Positions 8,459 to 17,070 of a DNA stretch of 64,000 nucleotides are shown here, piece after piece. The notes beneath the pieces were generated by a model that had not been told where the DNA came from, ran no database searches, and was given only the letters and a program-made list of their open reading frames with translations. Each line of letters opens with the position of its first letter. Positions within the stretch are counted from its first letter, which is position 1. The stretch comes from Planotetraspora silvatica (GTDB taxonomy: Bacteria; Actinomycetota; Actinomycetes; Streptosporangiales; Streptosporangiaceae): assembly GCF_016863315.1 (NCBI RefSeq), contig NZ_BOOQ01000044.1, forward strand, positions 1 to 64,000, written 5' to 3'. Both the position numbers and the translations under genes were made by a program.

Positions 8459-8932
8459 GTGACAGAGCCGAGCGAGCGTGGCGACATGCCGCAGCCGAAG
8501 CGACGCGTGCGCCGACGTGATCGGCACGGCCGCGGGATGCGCGGCCCGCTGGCCCCATCTCACGTGCCCATCTCGAAGTCCCGCGGCGAACGGTTCGACG
8601 ACCTGGTGCTCGAGGCGGTCGACCGGCTCAAACCGCGCTGGGGCGCCCAGCTCGCCTCCGTCGAGTTCGCCGTCGAAGAGGTCCCCCCGGTGAACGAGCT
8701 GATCGACGGGCCCGCGAGATTGTCGTCCGACCCCATCCCCTTCGGCAGGGCCGATCCGGCGAGCGGTGGGGATCCCGCCGCGGTGGTCGTCTATCGCCGC
8801 CCCCTCGAGGCGCGCGCACGAGACCGGGACCAGCTCGGCACGCTCGTCTTCGACGTCGTCGTGGAGCAGGTCGCCAGCCTTCTCGGTCAGACCCCCGAGA
8901 CGATCGACCCCGGATACGACGACCGCCACTAG
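8459..8932 (+). CDS. metallopeptidase-family (zincin-like) protein, HExxH absent
   Basis: Protein of 157 aa, GTG start at 8459, matching in length and C-terminal pattern the actinobacterial metallopeptidase-family proteins next to DUF3499. The helix that would carry HExxH reads LVFDVVVEQVASLLG, so the zinc-binding His pair is missing and peptidase activity is doubtful. The first ~35 residues are Arg-rich (RRVRRRDRHGRGMRGP), possibly contacting nucleic acid. It is divergent from DUF3499. The loss of HExxH seems general in the actinobacterial branch (my recollection of the mycobacterial homologue), not special to this strain. Confidence 0.8.
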   Translation: MTEPSERGDMPQPKRRVRRRDRHGRGMRGPLAPSHVPISKSRGERFDDLVLEAVDRLKPRWGAQLASVEFAVEEVPPVNELIDGPARLSSDPIPFGRADPASGGDPAAVVVYRRPLEARARDRDQLGTLVFDVVVEQVASLLGQTPETIDPGYDDRH

Positions 8933-8943
8933 AGCGGCCCTCT

Positions 8944-10497
8944 TCACGGCAGGACGGCGCTCGGCGAGTCGGCGGTGGGCGGGACGAGCGCCCAGATGGT
9001 CGCGGGAGCGAGCGGCTGGACCGTGATCAGCTGACCGCTGGGGGTGTCCTCGATGAGCACCCGTCCGCCGTACACGGGTCCCGACCCGGGCTGCGGCTGG
9101 ATGACGACGCTGAACCCCGACTCGCCACCCGGCGGTGCGGCCAGCTTGATCTCCTTGGTCCGGGCGGCGGGCACCTTGACCTCGACGGGCTCCGGCACGG
9201 CGCCCCTCTTCGGCACCAACTGGACCTTGAGCGTGGCCTCCGCGGACGGGGCCGACAGGACCAGACGTGACTCCTGCTTGCGGGTGACCCGGTTGTCCGC
9301 CACGACGCTGCCCAGATCGATGGGCGACGCCCCCGCGGTGAAGGCGACGTCCTGGCTCAGGCCCGTCCCGGTGATCTTCATGCCCGCGATGATCGGGACG
9401 TCCGAGGTCAGGACGATGGCGGCGGGCTGGCCGCCGATTCCCGTGGACAGGTCGAAGGTGCTCGTCGAACCCGCCAGGACATCGACGGTCTCCTTGTTCT
9501 TGAGCGCGTAGGAACCGTCCTTGAGCACGGCCTTCACCTGGACGACGGTGTCCTGCTCGCCCGGAGCCGTCACATAGAGCTCCCGGAGCCCGGCCATACC
9601 CGGGATCCCGGGGACCACGACCTGGGTGGACGGAGGCGCGGCCACGGGCAGCCAGTCGACGCCCTTGTCCTTTCCGAGCACCGCCTTGATCGCGGCCGCC
9701 ACGCGTCCGCCGCTCGTGCTGACCTCCACGGCCATCACCAGCGGAGAGGGGGCGAGGTCGCTCAGCTTGACCGTCCGGTGCTCGCCCGGCTGGAGGACCA
9801 TGCCGCTCCCCCGGTCGCTGAGCACCGGTCCCTCACCGGCGTAGATCATGACCTCTACGTTGGCGGGGGCGGAGTCGGCGTTGGTGAGGTACAGCGTCAT
9901 GGCGGCCGCGGCGGGCCCGGGCCCGACGAACCAGGCGTCCGCCCCCGGCTCGACGCACCGCGTGGACGCCAGGCCCCGCTGGCTTCCCGCGTCCAACCGC
10001 GCCGTCTGCGCGGCCTCGAGTCCGGCCGCCATCGATCCGGTGCCCGCGACGGCGAGCGGGGCGGTGCCGGCCTTCATGTCCTGCTGCCACAGGACGCCGG
10101 GCTGCTCGAGCGCCGTCGGCGGCTTCTCCGCCTTGTCTGCGGCGCCCTTCTTGGCGCCCTTCTGAGGAACGCCCTTCTGAGGAGCGCCCTTCTGCGGGGC
10201 GTCCTTGCCTGGGGGGTCCTGGGGCGGGGCGCCCTCACCGGGGGCCGGGGCCTCCTTGATCTCGCCCACGGTGGCACTCCCCTGGCCTTGGGCGCCGGGC
10301 GGCGTCACCACGCTCACCCTGCTGCCGCCAGGAGACGGGCAGACGGTCGTCAGGGACTCCATGAGGGCCCGGACGGGCTTGGGCGGCGTGTGGACCACCG
10401 GGGCGGGCCGGCTCGCGTAGGCGACGCCGTAGAGGGCGCCGAGCGCCACGAGCACCAGCGCGAGCAGGCCGAAGCGGTTCTCGATCAGACTCTTCAC
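8944..10497 (-). CDS. DUF5719 family membrane-anchored protein
   Basis: Protein of 517 aa with one N-terminal membrane helix (about residues 9-28), a Pro/Gly/Lys-rich stretch containing back-to-back QKGAP/QKGVP/QKGAK repeats (about 103-117), and a long beta-rich extracytoplasmic region. It matches the DUF5719 type. The start overlaps the last bases of the giant glycosyltransferase gene upstream (10494), so they are translationally coupled and probably act together in surface glycan assembly. No catalytic motif recognised. Confidence 0.8.
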   Translation of the reverse strand: MKSLIENRFGLLALVLVALGALYGVAYASRPAPVVHTPPKPVRALMESLTTVCPSPGGSRVSVVTPPGAQGQGSATVGEIKEAPAPGEGAPPQDPPGKDAPQKGAPQKGVPQKGAKKGAADKAEKPPTALEQPGVLWQQDMKAGTAPLAVAGTGSMAAGLEAAQTARLDAGSQRGLASTRCVEPGADAWFVGPGPAAAAMTLYLTNADSAPANVEVMIYAGEGPVLSDRGSGMVLQPGEHRTVKLSDLAPSPLVMAVEVSTSGGRVAAAIKAVLGKDKGVDWLPVAAPPSTQVVVPGIPGMAGLRELYVTAPGEQDTVVQVKAVLKDGSYALKNKETVDVLAGSTSTFDLSTGIGGQPAAIVLTSDVPIIAGMKITGTGLSQDVAFTAGASPIDLGSVVADNRVTRKQESRLVLSAPSAEATLKVQLVPKRGAVPEPVEVKVPAARTKEIKLAAPPGGESGFSVVIQPQPGSGPVYGGRVLIEDTPSGQLITVQPLAPATIWALVPPTADSPSAVLP

Positions 10498-13355
10498 ACC
10501 GGCACCCGATCCTCACCAGCCCGGCGGCGTCCCCGGGGTTCCTCCTGTGGCACGTCGGCGTACTGCTCCTCGGCCTCGGCCGTACGGGCGCCCGGCGAGG
10601 CCAGGATCAATATGACGAGCAGGATGGTCGCCTGAGCCCACAACCAGATCCTGTGCATGGAGTCGCCTCCCGACGGAGGAGGCGGCGCCGGAGCGGGCTG
10701 GGCCAGCCGCCACAACCCCCCGGCCGCCGACAGGCTCATCCGCACCAGAGCCGGTTCGGAGTCCAGCGTGCGGTGCAGGGACGCCTCGACCGGCCCCGGC
10801 ACGCTGACGAACTGCACGCCGTACTGGGCGAGCGTCTGGGCGTAGGTGCCGCCGCGGCCGGAGGCGAGGCCGGCGACGGCCGTGCCGAACCGCTGGGAGG
10901 CGTCCTCCGGAGACTCGAGATCGGACTCCCCGATCAGGGGGGCGCCGCCGCGCAGGACGCTGTAGGTGACGACGCCGTCCCTCGGGCGCAGCACCAGCGT
11001 GCCCTGCCCCTTCGCCGATCCGACGGCGGCGAGCAGGGGCATGGGGTCGCGCACCCCCCGCTGGAGCGGTTCTTCCGCGCCGGACCTGACCCACACCGCC
11101 GCCGCCGCGAGAGGCGTCGCGAACGCCACGACGACGATCAGCCCGGCCGCGACGCGGCGGAGCCTGCCCGTGGCGGCGAACTCCCCGATCCAGCGGGCCG
11201 GGCGGGCGGCCGCCACGAGCAGCCCGGTGGCGGCGAAGGCCAGGGGGACTCCCGGCCAGACGGGGACGCCGTGGACCGTCAGGCGGCCGACGACGATCGC
11301 CACCAGGACGCCGAAGAGCATGACTCCCCAGCCGATCGCCACGACCATCTGGTGACGGCGTACGAGCAGGGCGGCGAGCGCGACGGCCACCAGGCCCGCG
11401 GTGACCCAGATCGGCGGCGTGCCGGGGCCGCCGGGGCTCAGCATCAGCAGGTTCTCCGCCCCCAGCCGGGGGTCGGTCAGCGCGATGTCGTGCAGACCCG
11501 ACTCGAGCAGGATCCGGCCGGGGTCCTGGACGAGCCGGCCGAGCCACGGGAAGAGCAGGACGATCGGGGTGCCGAGGCCGATCGCGAGCGCCACGCCCAC
11601 GCCTTTGCGCACGCCGGCGAAGGACACCGCCGCGAGCGCGCCCAGGATGGCCACCAGCACGTAGAGGAGCGGGACGAAGGCCGTGCCGACCGCGAGGAGG
11701 AGGCCGAACCCCCAGGCCGCGCGGCGTGAGCCCGCGACGATCCTGGTCGCGAGCGCCGCGTAGACGGGAAGCAGCACGAAGACGATCGCGGTGCCCAGGC
11801 GCCCGCTCGCGATCACCCCTGTCGCGACCGGCAACAGGGCGTAGGTGGCGGCCAGCCACACCCTCGCGGGCGTGTACGAGATCATCTTCTTGGTCGCCGC
11901 GTATGCGGAGAAGCCGGCCAGCGGCACACAGCCCAGGAGCAGGACGGAGACCGCCAGCCACGTCTTGCCCAGGAAGATCGTGGAGACCAGGGCCAGCAGC
12001 GCGACGTACGGAGGGGCCCAGGTGTCCGAGCCGAGGCCCGTCACGTGGTGGCTCTCGGTGTAGAGGCGCCAGAGGTCGGAGGCCCCGCCGGTGATCGGCA
12101 CCAGTGAGCCGCCGCCGAGGAGGCCGCCGTAGAGAAGCGACCTCTCGGCCGCCAGAGTGACGGCCAGGAGCACGAGGCAGAGCAGGACGCCGGGGCTCGT
12201 GAACATCCGCTGCATCAGGCCGGAGTCGCTGAGCAACTCCTCGCCGTCCTCCTCGTCCGTCTCCGCCGCGGCGTGGTGCCGGCCGGCCGAGTCGACGGGC
12301 CCGGCGCCCGCGATGAAGCTCTGCACCATGTCGGCCAGCCGCCTGAACGCCGCACCCGAAGGGGTGAGCAGTCGCGCGACCGACGGGTATCCCTGCTTAC
12401 GCCACTGTCTGCGCCGTCTGCGCGCTCGCATCAGCCGTCCGGGACGGCCGATGACGGAGGCCAGCGCGGCCATCTCGTCGAGGGCGTTCGCGGGTTGCTT
12501 GGCCACGAGGAACAGGACGGTCCTGAACACCGATCCGAAGATGTTCCGGAAGATCGACCGCATCAGCGCCCAGAGCGGCAGGTTCGCCATGATGACCAGC
12601 AGCGCGTTGCGCCGGTCGAGCCTGCGCGGATGCTCGTTGCTCACCGAGAGCCGTCTGCGGCGTCGGGTCGCGGCCTCGGCGTGCCAGGCCACGGCCTCCG
12701 TCACGTTGACCACCCGGTGCCCCGCGGCCCGGGCCCGCCAGCACAGGTCGAGGTCGTCGCGGAACAGCGGGAGCTCCGGGTCGAGGCCGGACAGCTGGTC
12801 CCAGACGTCGCGCCGGATCAGCATGCCCGCCGTCGAGACCGACAGCACGTCGCGGAGGCCCTCGCCGTCGTGCTGGCCCTGGTCGTACTCCCTCGGTTCC
12901 AGGCCGGTGTCCCGCATCCCCGATCGGCTGACGGTGACGCCGATCTCCAGCAGCGAGCGCCTGTCGAGCCAGTCGAGGAGTTTGGGCCCGAGGATCGCGG
13001 CGCCCGGATCCTGGTCGGCGGCCCACAGCAGGGCCTGCAGCGCCTGGGGGTCGGGGGCGCAGTCGTCGTGGAGCAGCCAGACCCACTCGTCGACGTGCGG
13101 TTCGTGTCCCTGGGCGCGCGGAAGCCTGTCCAGGACTTCGTGGACGGCCTCGCCGAAGCCGGTGGACCTCGGCATGGTCAGCACGTTGCCGGCGCCGAAG
13201 GCCTCGGTCAGCATCTGCCCGCCGCCGTCGCGGCTGCCGTTGTCGACGCCGACGACGCGGTCAAGCGGCCGGGTCTGGCGCCGGACCGCCGCCAGTGTCT
13301 CCTTGAGCCAGCGTGCGCCGTCGTGAGCGACGACGATCGCGGTGACCGATTGCAC
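10494..13355 (-). CDS. large membrane glycosyltransferase, GT2 fused to multi-helix domain
   Basis: Protein of 953 aa starting at the GTG at 13355 (AAGGA 6 bases upstream). Residues 1-250 are a GT-A family 2 glycosyltransferase: AIVVAHDGARWLKETLAAV at the start, WLLHDDCAPD as the DxD-type metal site, and RDDLDLCWRARAAGHR as the acceptor region. After a basic juxtamembrane segment come roughly 12-14 membrane helices (about 375-780) and a C-terminal extracytoplasmic part with a last helix near 920. It probably transfers a sugar at the membrane during cell-wall or glycolipid synthesis. It is coupled to DUF5719 downstream. Donor and acceptor are unknown. Confidence 0.85.
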   Translation of the reverse strand: MQSVTAIVVAHDGARWLKETLAAVRRQTRPLDRVVGVDNGSRDGGGQMLTEAFGAGNVLTMPRSTGFGEAVHEVLDRLPRAQGHEPHVDEWVWLLHDDCAPDPQALQALLWAADQDPGAAILGPKLLDWLDRRSLLEIGVTVSRSGMRDTGLEPREYDQGQHDGEGLRDVLSVSTAGMLIRRDVWDQLSGLDPELPLFRDDLDLCWRARAAGHRVVNVTEAVAWHAEAATRRRRRLSVSNEHPRRLDRRNALLVIMANLPLWALMRSIFRNIFGSVFRTVLFLVAKQPANALDEMAALASVIGRPGRLMRARRRRRQWRKQGYPSVARLLTPSGAAFRRLADMVQSFIAGAGPVDSAGRHHAAAETDEEDGEELLSDSGLMQRMFTSPGVLLCLVLLAVTLAAERSLLYGGLLGGGSLVPITGGASDLWRLYTESHHVTGLGSDTWAPPYVALLALVSTIFLGKTWLAVSVLLLGCVPLAGFSAYAATKKMISYTPARVWLAATYALLPVATGVIASGRLGTAIVFVLLPVYAALATRIVAGSRRAAWGFGLLLAVGTAFVPLLYVLVAILGALAAVSFAGVRKGVGVALAIGLGTPIVLLFPWLGRLVQDPGRILLESGLHDIALTDPRLGAENLLMLSPGGPGTPPIWVTAGLVAVALAALLVRRHQMVVAIGWGVMLFGVLVAIVVGRLTVHGVPVWPGVPLAFAATGLLVAAARPARWIGEFAATGRLRRVAAGLIVVVAFATPLAAAAVWVRSGAEEPLQRGVRDPMPLLAAVGSAKGQGTLVLRPRDGVVTYSVLRGGAPLIGESDLESPEDASQRFGTAVAGLASGRGGTYAQTLAQYGVQFVSVPGPVEASLHRTLDSEPALVRMSLSAAGGLWRLAQPAPAPPPPSGGDSMHRIWLWAQATILLVILILASPGARTAEAEEQYADVPQEEPRGRRRAGEDRVPV

Positions 13356-13503
13356 GTCAGGTCCTTGGGGGTCGTCGTACGGCTGAGCGCCGCCCACGAT
13401 ACGGCAACCTGGGACAGCCGATCACATGTGCGCCGAACCGTTAGATCCGATAGATCCGAAGAGGCCCGGCTCGAACCGGCTGATCACCCGTATGAAGCAC
13501 TGA

Positions 13504-13544
13504 GCGGGGGTCACGCGTTCCGATCCGGAACGTGTGACCCCCGC
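13504..13544 (-). terminator. strong hairpin terminator after whiB
   Basis: An 18-bp stem with one mismatch, arm 13504-13521 beginning gcgggggtcac and arm 13527-13544 ending gtgacccccgc, closed by a 5-base loop. It begins 32 bases past the whiB stop. There is no long U-run, as is common in high-GC actinomycetes. It separates whiB from the glycosyltransferase gene downstream. Confidence 0.75.
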
Positions 13545-13575
13545 CCAGTGTTCACAACGTGGTTCTCAAGATGGT

Positions 13576-13833
13576 TCAAACAGCCTGACGCTTGATCCTG
13601 CGACGTTCCCGCTCAGAGAGCCCACCCCAGATGCCGAAGCGCTCATCGTGCTCGAGCGCGTATTCCAGGCACTCCGCTCGCACTTCGCACGAACGGCACA
13701 CCTTCTTGGCTTCTCTGGTGGAGCCACCCTTCTCGGGAAAGAACGCCTCGGGGTCGGTCTGAGCGCACAAAGCGCGCTCCTGCCACCCAAGATCCTCACC
13801 ATCGAGCGCCTGTGCCATGACCGGATCGGCCAT
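13576..13833 (-). CDS. whiB: WhiB family iron-sulfur transcription factor (WhmD/WhiB2 type)
   Basis: Redox-sensitive [4Fe-4S] regulator of 85 aa starting MADPVMAQALDGED. The ATG at 13833 has a near-perfect GGGAGG 7 bases upstream, so the longer frame to 13920 is rejected. Four cluster-binding cysteines occur in RALCAQTD, KKVCRSCEVRAECLEYA (CxxCxxxxxC), followed by the GIWGG turn and the basic C-terminus RERRRIKRQAV that binds DNA. Size, sequence and its place next to fbiA match WhmD/WhiB2, which controls septation and sporulation in actinobacteria. It has its own promoter and a hairpin leader (separate entries). Confidence 0.95.
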   Translation of the reverse strand: MADPVMAQALDGEDLGWQERALCAQTDPEAFFPEKGGSTREAKKVCRSCEVRAECLEYALEHDERFGIWGGLSERERRRIKRQAV

Positions 13834-13879
13834 TGCACACCTCCCTGTCGCTCGCCCGCCCACAATGGAGCCCCCCAAA

Positions 13880-13912
13880 ACGCCTCCCCCGTACCCACCC
13901 TCGGGGAGGCGT
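13880..13912 (-). promoter_or_regulatory. 10-bp perfect hairpin in whiB 5' leader
   Basis: Arms 13880-13889 and 13903-13912 (acgcctcccc / ggggaggcgt) pair perfectly around a 13-base loop. In the whiB transcript direction the hairpin is followed by a short TTTT. It starts about 16 bases past the predicted -10 and ends about 47 bases before the whiB start. It could be an attenuator or a stabilising 5' structure. Confidence 0.55.
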
Positions 13913-13927
13913 AACAACACGTCTGTA

Positions 13928-13957
13928 ATTACACGCGCGTGCCGCGTGTGGCGTCAA
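13928..13957 (-). promoter_or_regulatory. whiB promoter candidate
   Basis: On the minus strand TTGACG (13957-13952) is followed after 18 bases by TGTAAT (13933-13928). These are close to vegetative -35 and -10 boxes. The predicted start of transcription is near 13921, about 90 bases upstream of the whiB ATG. Confidence 0.55.
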
Positions 13958-14023
13958 GCGGCATAACGATACCCGGGGAAAGACGCGCTTGCCCCGGTTC
14001 GTACGCCCAGTTGTTCGGTCCTA

Positions 14024-15817
14024 TCAGCGTTCGGAACCATACCAATGGGGGCTGGTGTCGGCTCCGTGCCCGGCCTGATCAGTGCCGGAACCTTCCTCAT
14101 ACTTTGCCTGGGACCGTTCGGGGGCGTAGATGGCCGTCGGGTCGAGGGGCTCTTCCCTCCTGCTGGGGCCGCTGAGCGCGTCTCCCTGGTAGGCGGGAGG
14201 GTCCAGGCGGGTGGTCTGCTGGTCCGAAGGCGCGCCACCGGGTGTCGTGTAGGGCGCCGGCTGCTGGGGGTGGCCCAGAGGGTTGCCGTAGTAGTCCGCC
14301 GCCGGAGGCGCGGCGGGGGTGGGGGGATAGTCCGTCGGCGTTCCGAGCTGCTGGTAGCTCTGTGCCTGCTGATAGGCCTGGGCGAGCTGCTGCTCCCGGG
14401 GGTCGGCGGGGGCGGGCTGATCGTAGGCGGGCTGGGGGGCGCCGTCGAAGCCGCCCTGGGCAGGCGCGTCACCGGCGGGCGGGAACGGGGCGCCCGAGTA
14501 GCCGGAGAAGGACGAGCCGCCCTGCTGGCCGTACTGCTGGGCGGGGTCGGCCTGCTGGCCGTACTGCTGGGAGGGGTCGGCCTGCTCGTACGGCCTGGCG
14601 TCGCCGGCGGCGTGGGATCCCGAGGGCCCGGCCGGGGCGGGAGCGGCGTGGGAGCCGGACTGTCCGAAGGAGGAATCCTGGTAGGGGCTCTGGGCGAACC
14701 CGCGCCCCTCGGTTCCCTGAGACTGCTGGAAGCCGCCGCTCTCCTGCTGACCCCCGAAGGGCTGCTGGGCGTAACCGCCGGCCTGCGGCTGCTGAGACTG
14801 GGGCTGCTGCTGTGACGCGTATCCGTACTGGTCGTACGCCGGGGACTGGGGGTAGCCCTCGTACGTCTGGCCGGGAGCGGTGGAGTCGGGCTGCTGTCCG
14901 TAGGACGCGGCGGCGGGCGCGTCCGCGCCATATCCCTGGTTCGAGCCGTAGGCCTGCCCGCCGGGGCCCTGCTGGTAGCCGGCCGAGCCGTACTGGTCCG
15001 AGTAGTGCGCGCCCGTCTGGAAGTCCGGCTGCGGCTGCGCGTCCGGGGCCGAGGCGGCCGACTGGGGGTAGGGCGTCTGGGCCGCGTACCCGGCCCCCTG
15101 GGCGGCGGCGGGAGCGCCATAGCCCTCCTGCGACCTGTCCGGCGCGTACAGCGACGCGTAGGGGTCCTGCGCGTACTGCTGGTCGACGGGGGCGGGCAGC
15201 TGGGCGTACGGCGACGCGACGTCAGCGGCCGGCTGGCCCTGCGGCGTCTGCGCGTACCCCTGGCCGTATCCCTGGGCGGCATACGGATCCTGGGGGTAGC
15301 CGTTGCCCTCACGCTGGGCGTCGTAGAGGCCCTCACCGCCGGTCTTGGCCGGCCGGACGGCCGCCGGGAATCCCGCGGCCGAATTGGCCGCGAAGGCCAG
15401 GCCGAGGAATACCAGTCCGGCTGACGGGAGGCCGACGATCAGGCTCTCGAACTTGTCGCGGAAGGTCAGGACGTCGCCGAACAGCACACCCAGCACGGTG
15501 ACGAGGCTGAACAGGAGGCACACGGCCAAGGTGCCCGCGGCGATGCGACCGACCAGTTGGGCCCGCGGCGTCCGCTCACCGAACTTGATCACGAGCAGGA
15601 CCGCGATCACGACGAGGGCGATGGAGGTGGGCGCGGTGAAGGTCTTCAGTGCGGTGGCGGAGCGCAGGCCGAAGGAGTTCGCCGACGCACCGGACCCGAC
15701 GGGAATCAGCAGCCGCATCAGGCCGGTGAGGACGTTCGTGATCGCGACCGCGAGCATGACCAGCGCGGCCGGCTCACGGAGCCGTCCGGTTTCGACCTTG
15801 AGCACAACTACCCCCAT
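14024..15817 (-). CDS. membrane protein with Gln/Tyr/Pro/Gly-rich low-complexity tail
   Basis: Protein of 597 aa from the ATG at 15817 (GTG at 15805 is an alternative with better-placed Gs). The first ~155 residues carry four membrane helices (LVMLAVAITNVLTGLMRLL, SIALVVIAVLLVIKFG, GTLAVCLLFSLVTVLGVLFG and SAGLVFLGLAFAANSAAGFP). The remaining ~430 residues are low-complexity, rich in Gln, Tyr, Gly, Pro and Ala, with YGQQ/YAQ/DPSQQY motifs and one exact internal 30-bp duplication. Such tails are seen on actinomycete division and growth-zone membrane proteins, but the function here is unknown. It lies between whiB and fbiA. The frame upstream of 15817 overlaps fbiA and is not coding. Confidence 0.8.
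   Translation of the reverse strand: MGVVVLKVETGRLREPAALVMLAVAITNVLTGLMRLLIPVGSGASANSFGLRSATALKTFTAPTSIALVVIAVLLVIKFGERTPRAQLVGRIAAGTLAVCLLFSLVTVLGVLFGDVLTFRDKFESLIVGLPSAGLVFLGLAFAANSAAGFPAAVRPAKTGGEGLYDAQREGNGYPQDPYAAQGYGQGYAQTPQGQPAADVASPYAQLPAPVDQQYAQDPYASLYAPDRSQEGYGAPAAAQGAGYAAQTPYPQSAASAPDAQPQPDFQTGAHYSDQYGSAGYQQGPGGQAYGSNQGYGADAPAAASYGQQPDSTAPGQTYEGYPQSPAYDQYGYASQQQPQSQQPQAGGYAQQPFGGQQESGGFQQSQGTEGRGFAQSPYQDSSFGQSGSHAAPAPAGPSGSHAAGDARPYEQADPSQQYGQQADPAQQYGQQGGSSFSGYSGAPFPPAGDAPAQGGFDGAPQPAYDQPAPADPREQQLAQAYQQAQSYQQLGTPTDYPPTPAAPPAADYYGNPLGHPQQPAPYTTPGGAPSDQQTTRLDPPAYQGDALSGPSRREEPLDPTAIYAPERSQAKYEEGSGTDQAGHGADTSPHWYGSER
14521..14580. repeat. 30-bp tandem duplication inside the low-complexity tail
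   Basis: Two 30-bp units, 14521-14550 and 14551-14580, differ at a single base and encode the repeated QQYGQQADP segment of the membrane protein tail. It shows repeat-length plasticity of the tail. Confidence 0.85.
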
Positions 15818-15977
15818 CGGTCCAAAAGGCACCAGGGCAGTTTCCCACATGCCAGACATTGGTGTCGGCTGACCCAAGAACCTCATTCGGCGCAGATGTA
15901 CATATAGCCCCGTTTGCCGCACATGTCGGGGGGTGGGTGTTCGCAGTCCGCTGAACGGCCGGTGGAAGACTGTCGGC

Positions 15978-16916
15978 ATGCGCATCGTGTCCCTGGCCGG
16001 AGGAATCGGCGGCGCCCGGTTCCTTCGCGGCCTCAAGGCGGCGGCCCCCGGCTCCGACATCACCGTCATCGGAAACACGGGTGACGACATCACCCTCTTC
16101 GGCCTCCGGGTCTGCCCCGACCTGGACACCGTCATGTACACCCTCGGCGGCGGGATCGACGAGGAGCAGGGCTGGGGCAGGTCCGGCGAGAGCCACGTCG
16201 TCAAGGAGGAACTGGCCGCCTACGGCGTGGAACCCCAGTGGTTCGGCCTCGGCGACCGCGACTTCGCGACCCACATCGTGCGAAGCCAGATGCTCGCGGC
16301 GGGCTACCCGCTCTCCCAGGTGACCGAGGCGTTGTGCGACCGCTGGCAGCCGGGAGTGCGGCTCCTGCCGATGTCCGACGACCGCACCGAGACCCATGTG
16401 GTCATCTCGGACGAGAACGGCAGGCGGGCCGTCCACTTCCAGGAGTGGTGGGTCAGACTGCGGGCCTCCCTGCCGGCCGAGCAGATCGGTCTGGTGGGCG
16501 CGGAAGACGCCACGCCGGCTCCCGGCGTCCTCGAGGCGATCGGCGAGGCGGACCTGGTGATCCTTCCCCCGTCGAACCCGGTCGTCAGCATCGGGACCAT
16601 CCTCCAGATCCCCGGCATCCGGGCGGCGCTGGAGGACAAGACGGTCGTCGGCGTCTCCCCGATCATCGGCGGCGCGCCGGTGCGGGGCATGGCCGACGCC
16701 TGCCTGACCGCGATCGGCGTCGAGACCAGCGCGCAGGCGGTGCTCGAGTTGTACGGCTCCCGCCTCATCGACGGGTGGCTGGTGGCCGAGGAGGACAAGG
16801 GCGTCGCCCTGGACGGCGTGACCGTCGAGGCCAGGCCCCTTCTCATGGACTCCCCCGAGGCCACCAGGGACATCGCCGCCGCGGCCCTCTCCCTCGCCCA
16901 CACCCTCCACGCGTGA
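15978..16916 (+). CDS. fbiA: 2-phospho-L-lactate transferase / F420 intermediate synthase CofD
   Basis: Enzyme of coenzyme F420 synthesis that joins FO to a phosphoenolpyruvyl or phospholactyl guanosine diphosphate donor to give (dehydro)F420-0. The 312-aa protein begins MRIVSLAGGIGGARFLRGL, the characteristic nucleotide-binding N-terminus. It continues with GNTGDDITLFGLRVCPDLDT (metal and substrate site), GWGRSGESH, LPPSNPVVSIGTIL and the SPIIGGAPVRGMAD segment. The ATG at 15978 is preferred to 15933 because the family starts exactly there. fbiB follows 153 bp downstream with an unusual repeat between them. Length is typical. Confidence 0.95.
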   Translation: MRIVSLAGGIGGARFLRGLKAAAPGSDITVIGNTGDDITLFGLRVCPDLDTVMYTLGGGIDEEQGWGRSGESHVVKEELAAYGVEPQWFGLGDRDFATHIVRSQMLAAGYPLSQVTEALCDRWQPGVRLLPMSDDRTETHVVISDENGRRAVHFQEWWVRLRASLPAEQIGLVGAEDATPAPGVLEAIGEADLVILPPSNPVVSIGTILQIPGIRAALEDKTVVGVSPIIGGAPVRGMADACLTAIGVETSAQAVLELYGSRLIDGWLVAEEDKGVALDGVTVEARPLLMDSPEATRDIAAAALSLAHTLHA

Positions 16917-17070
16917 TCATGCACAGGTTCGGAGATCACCCTCCCCACCTGCGAACACCCCGGTCGTGATCATGCGCACCTTCGGCGGCGGCCCCGCCCA
17001 CCAGCGAAAACGCGTTTCGTGATCATGCAGAGAAGACCCGCTACCGAGAACACGCTCCGAGAGGAACCCG
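16912..17070. repeat. 53-bp imperfect tandem repeat between fbiA and fbiB
   Basis: The 11-mer CGTGATCATGC, containing the palindrome TGATCA, occurs at 16912, 16965 and 17018, exactly 53 bases apart each time. Units one (16912-16964) and two (16965-17017) agree at 37 of 53 positions by eye. The third (17018 on) keeps only the first part and runs to the fbiB start. The first copy overlaps the fbiA stop codon. Function unknown. Confidence 0.7.

Noticed and set aside
8800-8900. Active zinc peptidase site in the metallopeptidase-family gene
   Set aside because: The helix reads VVVEQVAS, with no HExxH; activity should not be assumed from the family name.
15818-16204. Upstream extension of the low-complexity membrane protein to 16204
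   Set aside because: It runs antisense through fbiA and adds no conserved sequence; the membrane domain begins at 15817 or 15805.
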